This document shows, piece after piece, positions 6,243 to 6,770 of a stretch of 6,770 bases of DNA; the stretch's first letter is position 1; every line of letters starts with the position of its first letter. Source of the DNA: Gammaproteobacteria bacterium CG22_combo_CG10-13_8_21_14_all_40_8 (lineage in GTDB: Bacteria > Pseudomonadota > Gammaproteobacteria > Enterobacterales > GCA-002770795); the NCBI GenBank assembly GCA_002770795.1, contig PCTP01000171.1, positions 17,807-24,576 of the forward strand, read 5' to 3'. The notes beneath the pieces are model-generated. The model ran no database searches. It was given only the letters and a program-made list of their open reading frames with translations, and was not told the DNA's origin. Both the position numbers and the translations under genes were made by a program.

Positions 6243-6770
6243 TCAAAATATTTGATGTGCGCCTTGGGTTGAGATTTTTCCATAATATACATGATTAGAA
6301 ATATGTTGTCTCTCGAAAACTTTCGACATCTTCAAGGCTGATTTTTGGGCAACTTCGATTGAATCTGAAAAAGCAAACATAGAGGGCCCAGATCCTGAGA
6401 GTCCAGCCCCTAACGCTCCTGCTTCTATAGCTGCCTGTTTTACTAAACTAAATCCTGGTATTGATATTGCTCGGTAGGGTTCAGCTATCCAATCTTCAAT
6501 TCCTTGAGAGACAAGCTTCATATCGTTTAAAAATAGACCAGAGATGAAGCTGGCGATATTTCCCATTTGTTGAGTGCAATGTGCAACCGAAATTTGTGGT
6601 GGAACCAATGATCGTGCCTGGGCTGTATTAATTTCTATATTGGGATGGATGATACTGATATAGAGGTTGTCTGGCACAGGAAGCCTGATGATATCTAAGG
6701 GAAAATAGCTTCTGATAACGACAATTCCACCCAGAAGAGCGGGTGCGACATTATCGGCATGAGCGTTACC
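6243..6770 (-). CDS. thrB: Homoserine kinase, C-terminal part (runs off the window)
   Basis: Homoserine kinase phosphorylates L-homoserine with ATP in the cytosolic threonine branch of the aspartate pathway. The visible 175 residues are the C-terminal ~55% of a GHMP kinase. The fragment opens with GNAHADNVAPALLGG, matching the HxDNVAPxxLGG motif of ThrB. It continues with IAEPYR and an IPGF turn, and carries GHMP motif 3 (GLSGSGPSMFAF) at fragment residues ~123-134. The frame is open to the right edge, so the start and the ATP-binding PxxxGLGSS loop lie outside. The reading frame from codon 6770-6768 to the TGA at 6245-6243 has no break, so the gene looks intact as far as seen. Its upstream partner, possibly homoserine dehydrogenase/aspartokinase, would be beyond the window. 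Confidence 0.95.
   Translation of the reverse strand, partial: GNAHADNVAPALLGGIVVIRSYFPLDIIRLPVPDNLYISIIHPNIEINTAQARSLVPPQISVAHCTQQMGNIASFISGLFLNDMKLVSQGIEDWIAEPYRAISIPGFSLVKQAAIEAGALGAGLSGSGPSMFAFSDSIEVAQKSALKMSKVFERQHISNHVYYGKISTQGAHQIF

Noticed and set aside
6242..6256. Palindrome ATCAAA-ATA-TTTGAT as a bidirectional terminator
   Set aside because: The stem is all but one pair A-T and has no T-run after it, so it is too weak to call a terminator.

Overview
The window reads as chromosomal DNA from an AT-rich gammaproteobacterium. Codon use and the mixture of gene families resemble Legionella or a close relative. That is an inference from protein style; nothing in the window fixes the genus. 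Most genes sit on the + strand. The right end holds a convergent, partial gene on the - strand.

Left part (1-1350). An unrecognised short ORF (59-277), possibly the decayed end of an older gene, lies just ahead of a complete dimethylarginine dimethylaminohydrolase (292-1053) with all three catalytic residues. After it comes a short broken gene (1109-1316). It has a signal-peptide-like start and the first blade-like motif of an S9-type (prolyl oligopeptidase/dipeptidyl peptidase) propeller, then stops. Both spaces flanking the hydrolase therefore look like sites of gene loss.

Middle part (1355-5670). Four closely spaced + strand genes follow: a DUF2937 membrane protein, a small GFA/CENP-V-type zinc protein with a GTG start, a Sel1-repeat protein ending in a prolyl 4-hydroxylase (2-oxoglutarate/Fe(II)) domain with a TTG start, and a large protein with about ten consecutive TPR units followed by a PAPS-dependent sulfotransferase domain. 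The last two are 33 bp apart and both join helical repeats to a modifying enzyme. They are the most interesting pair here: they could form a protein or peptide modification module (proline hydroxylation plus sulfation). No substrate gene is visible in the window.

Right part (5694-6770). An Lrp/AsnC-family regulator begins 23 bp after the sulfotransferase and may be cotranscribed with it. It converges on the 3' part of a homoserine kinase gene (thrB) of the threonine pathway, which runs off the right edge. The 81 bp between them contains no convincing strong terminator. I saw no RNA genes, CRISPR arrays, insertion sequences or origins.
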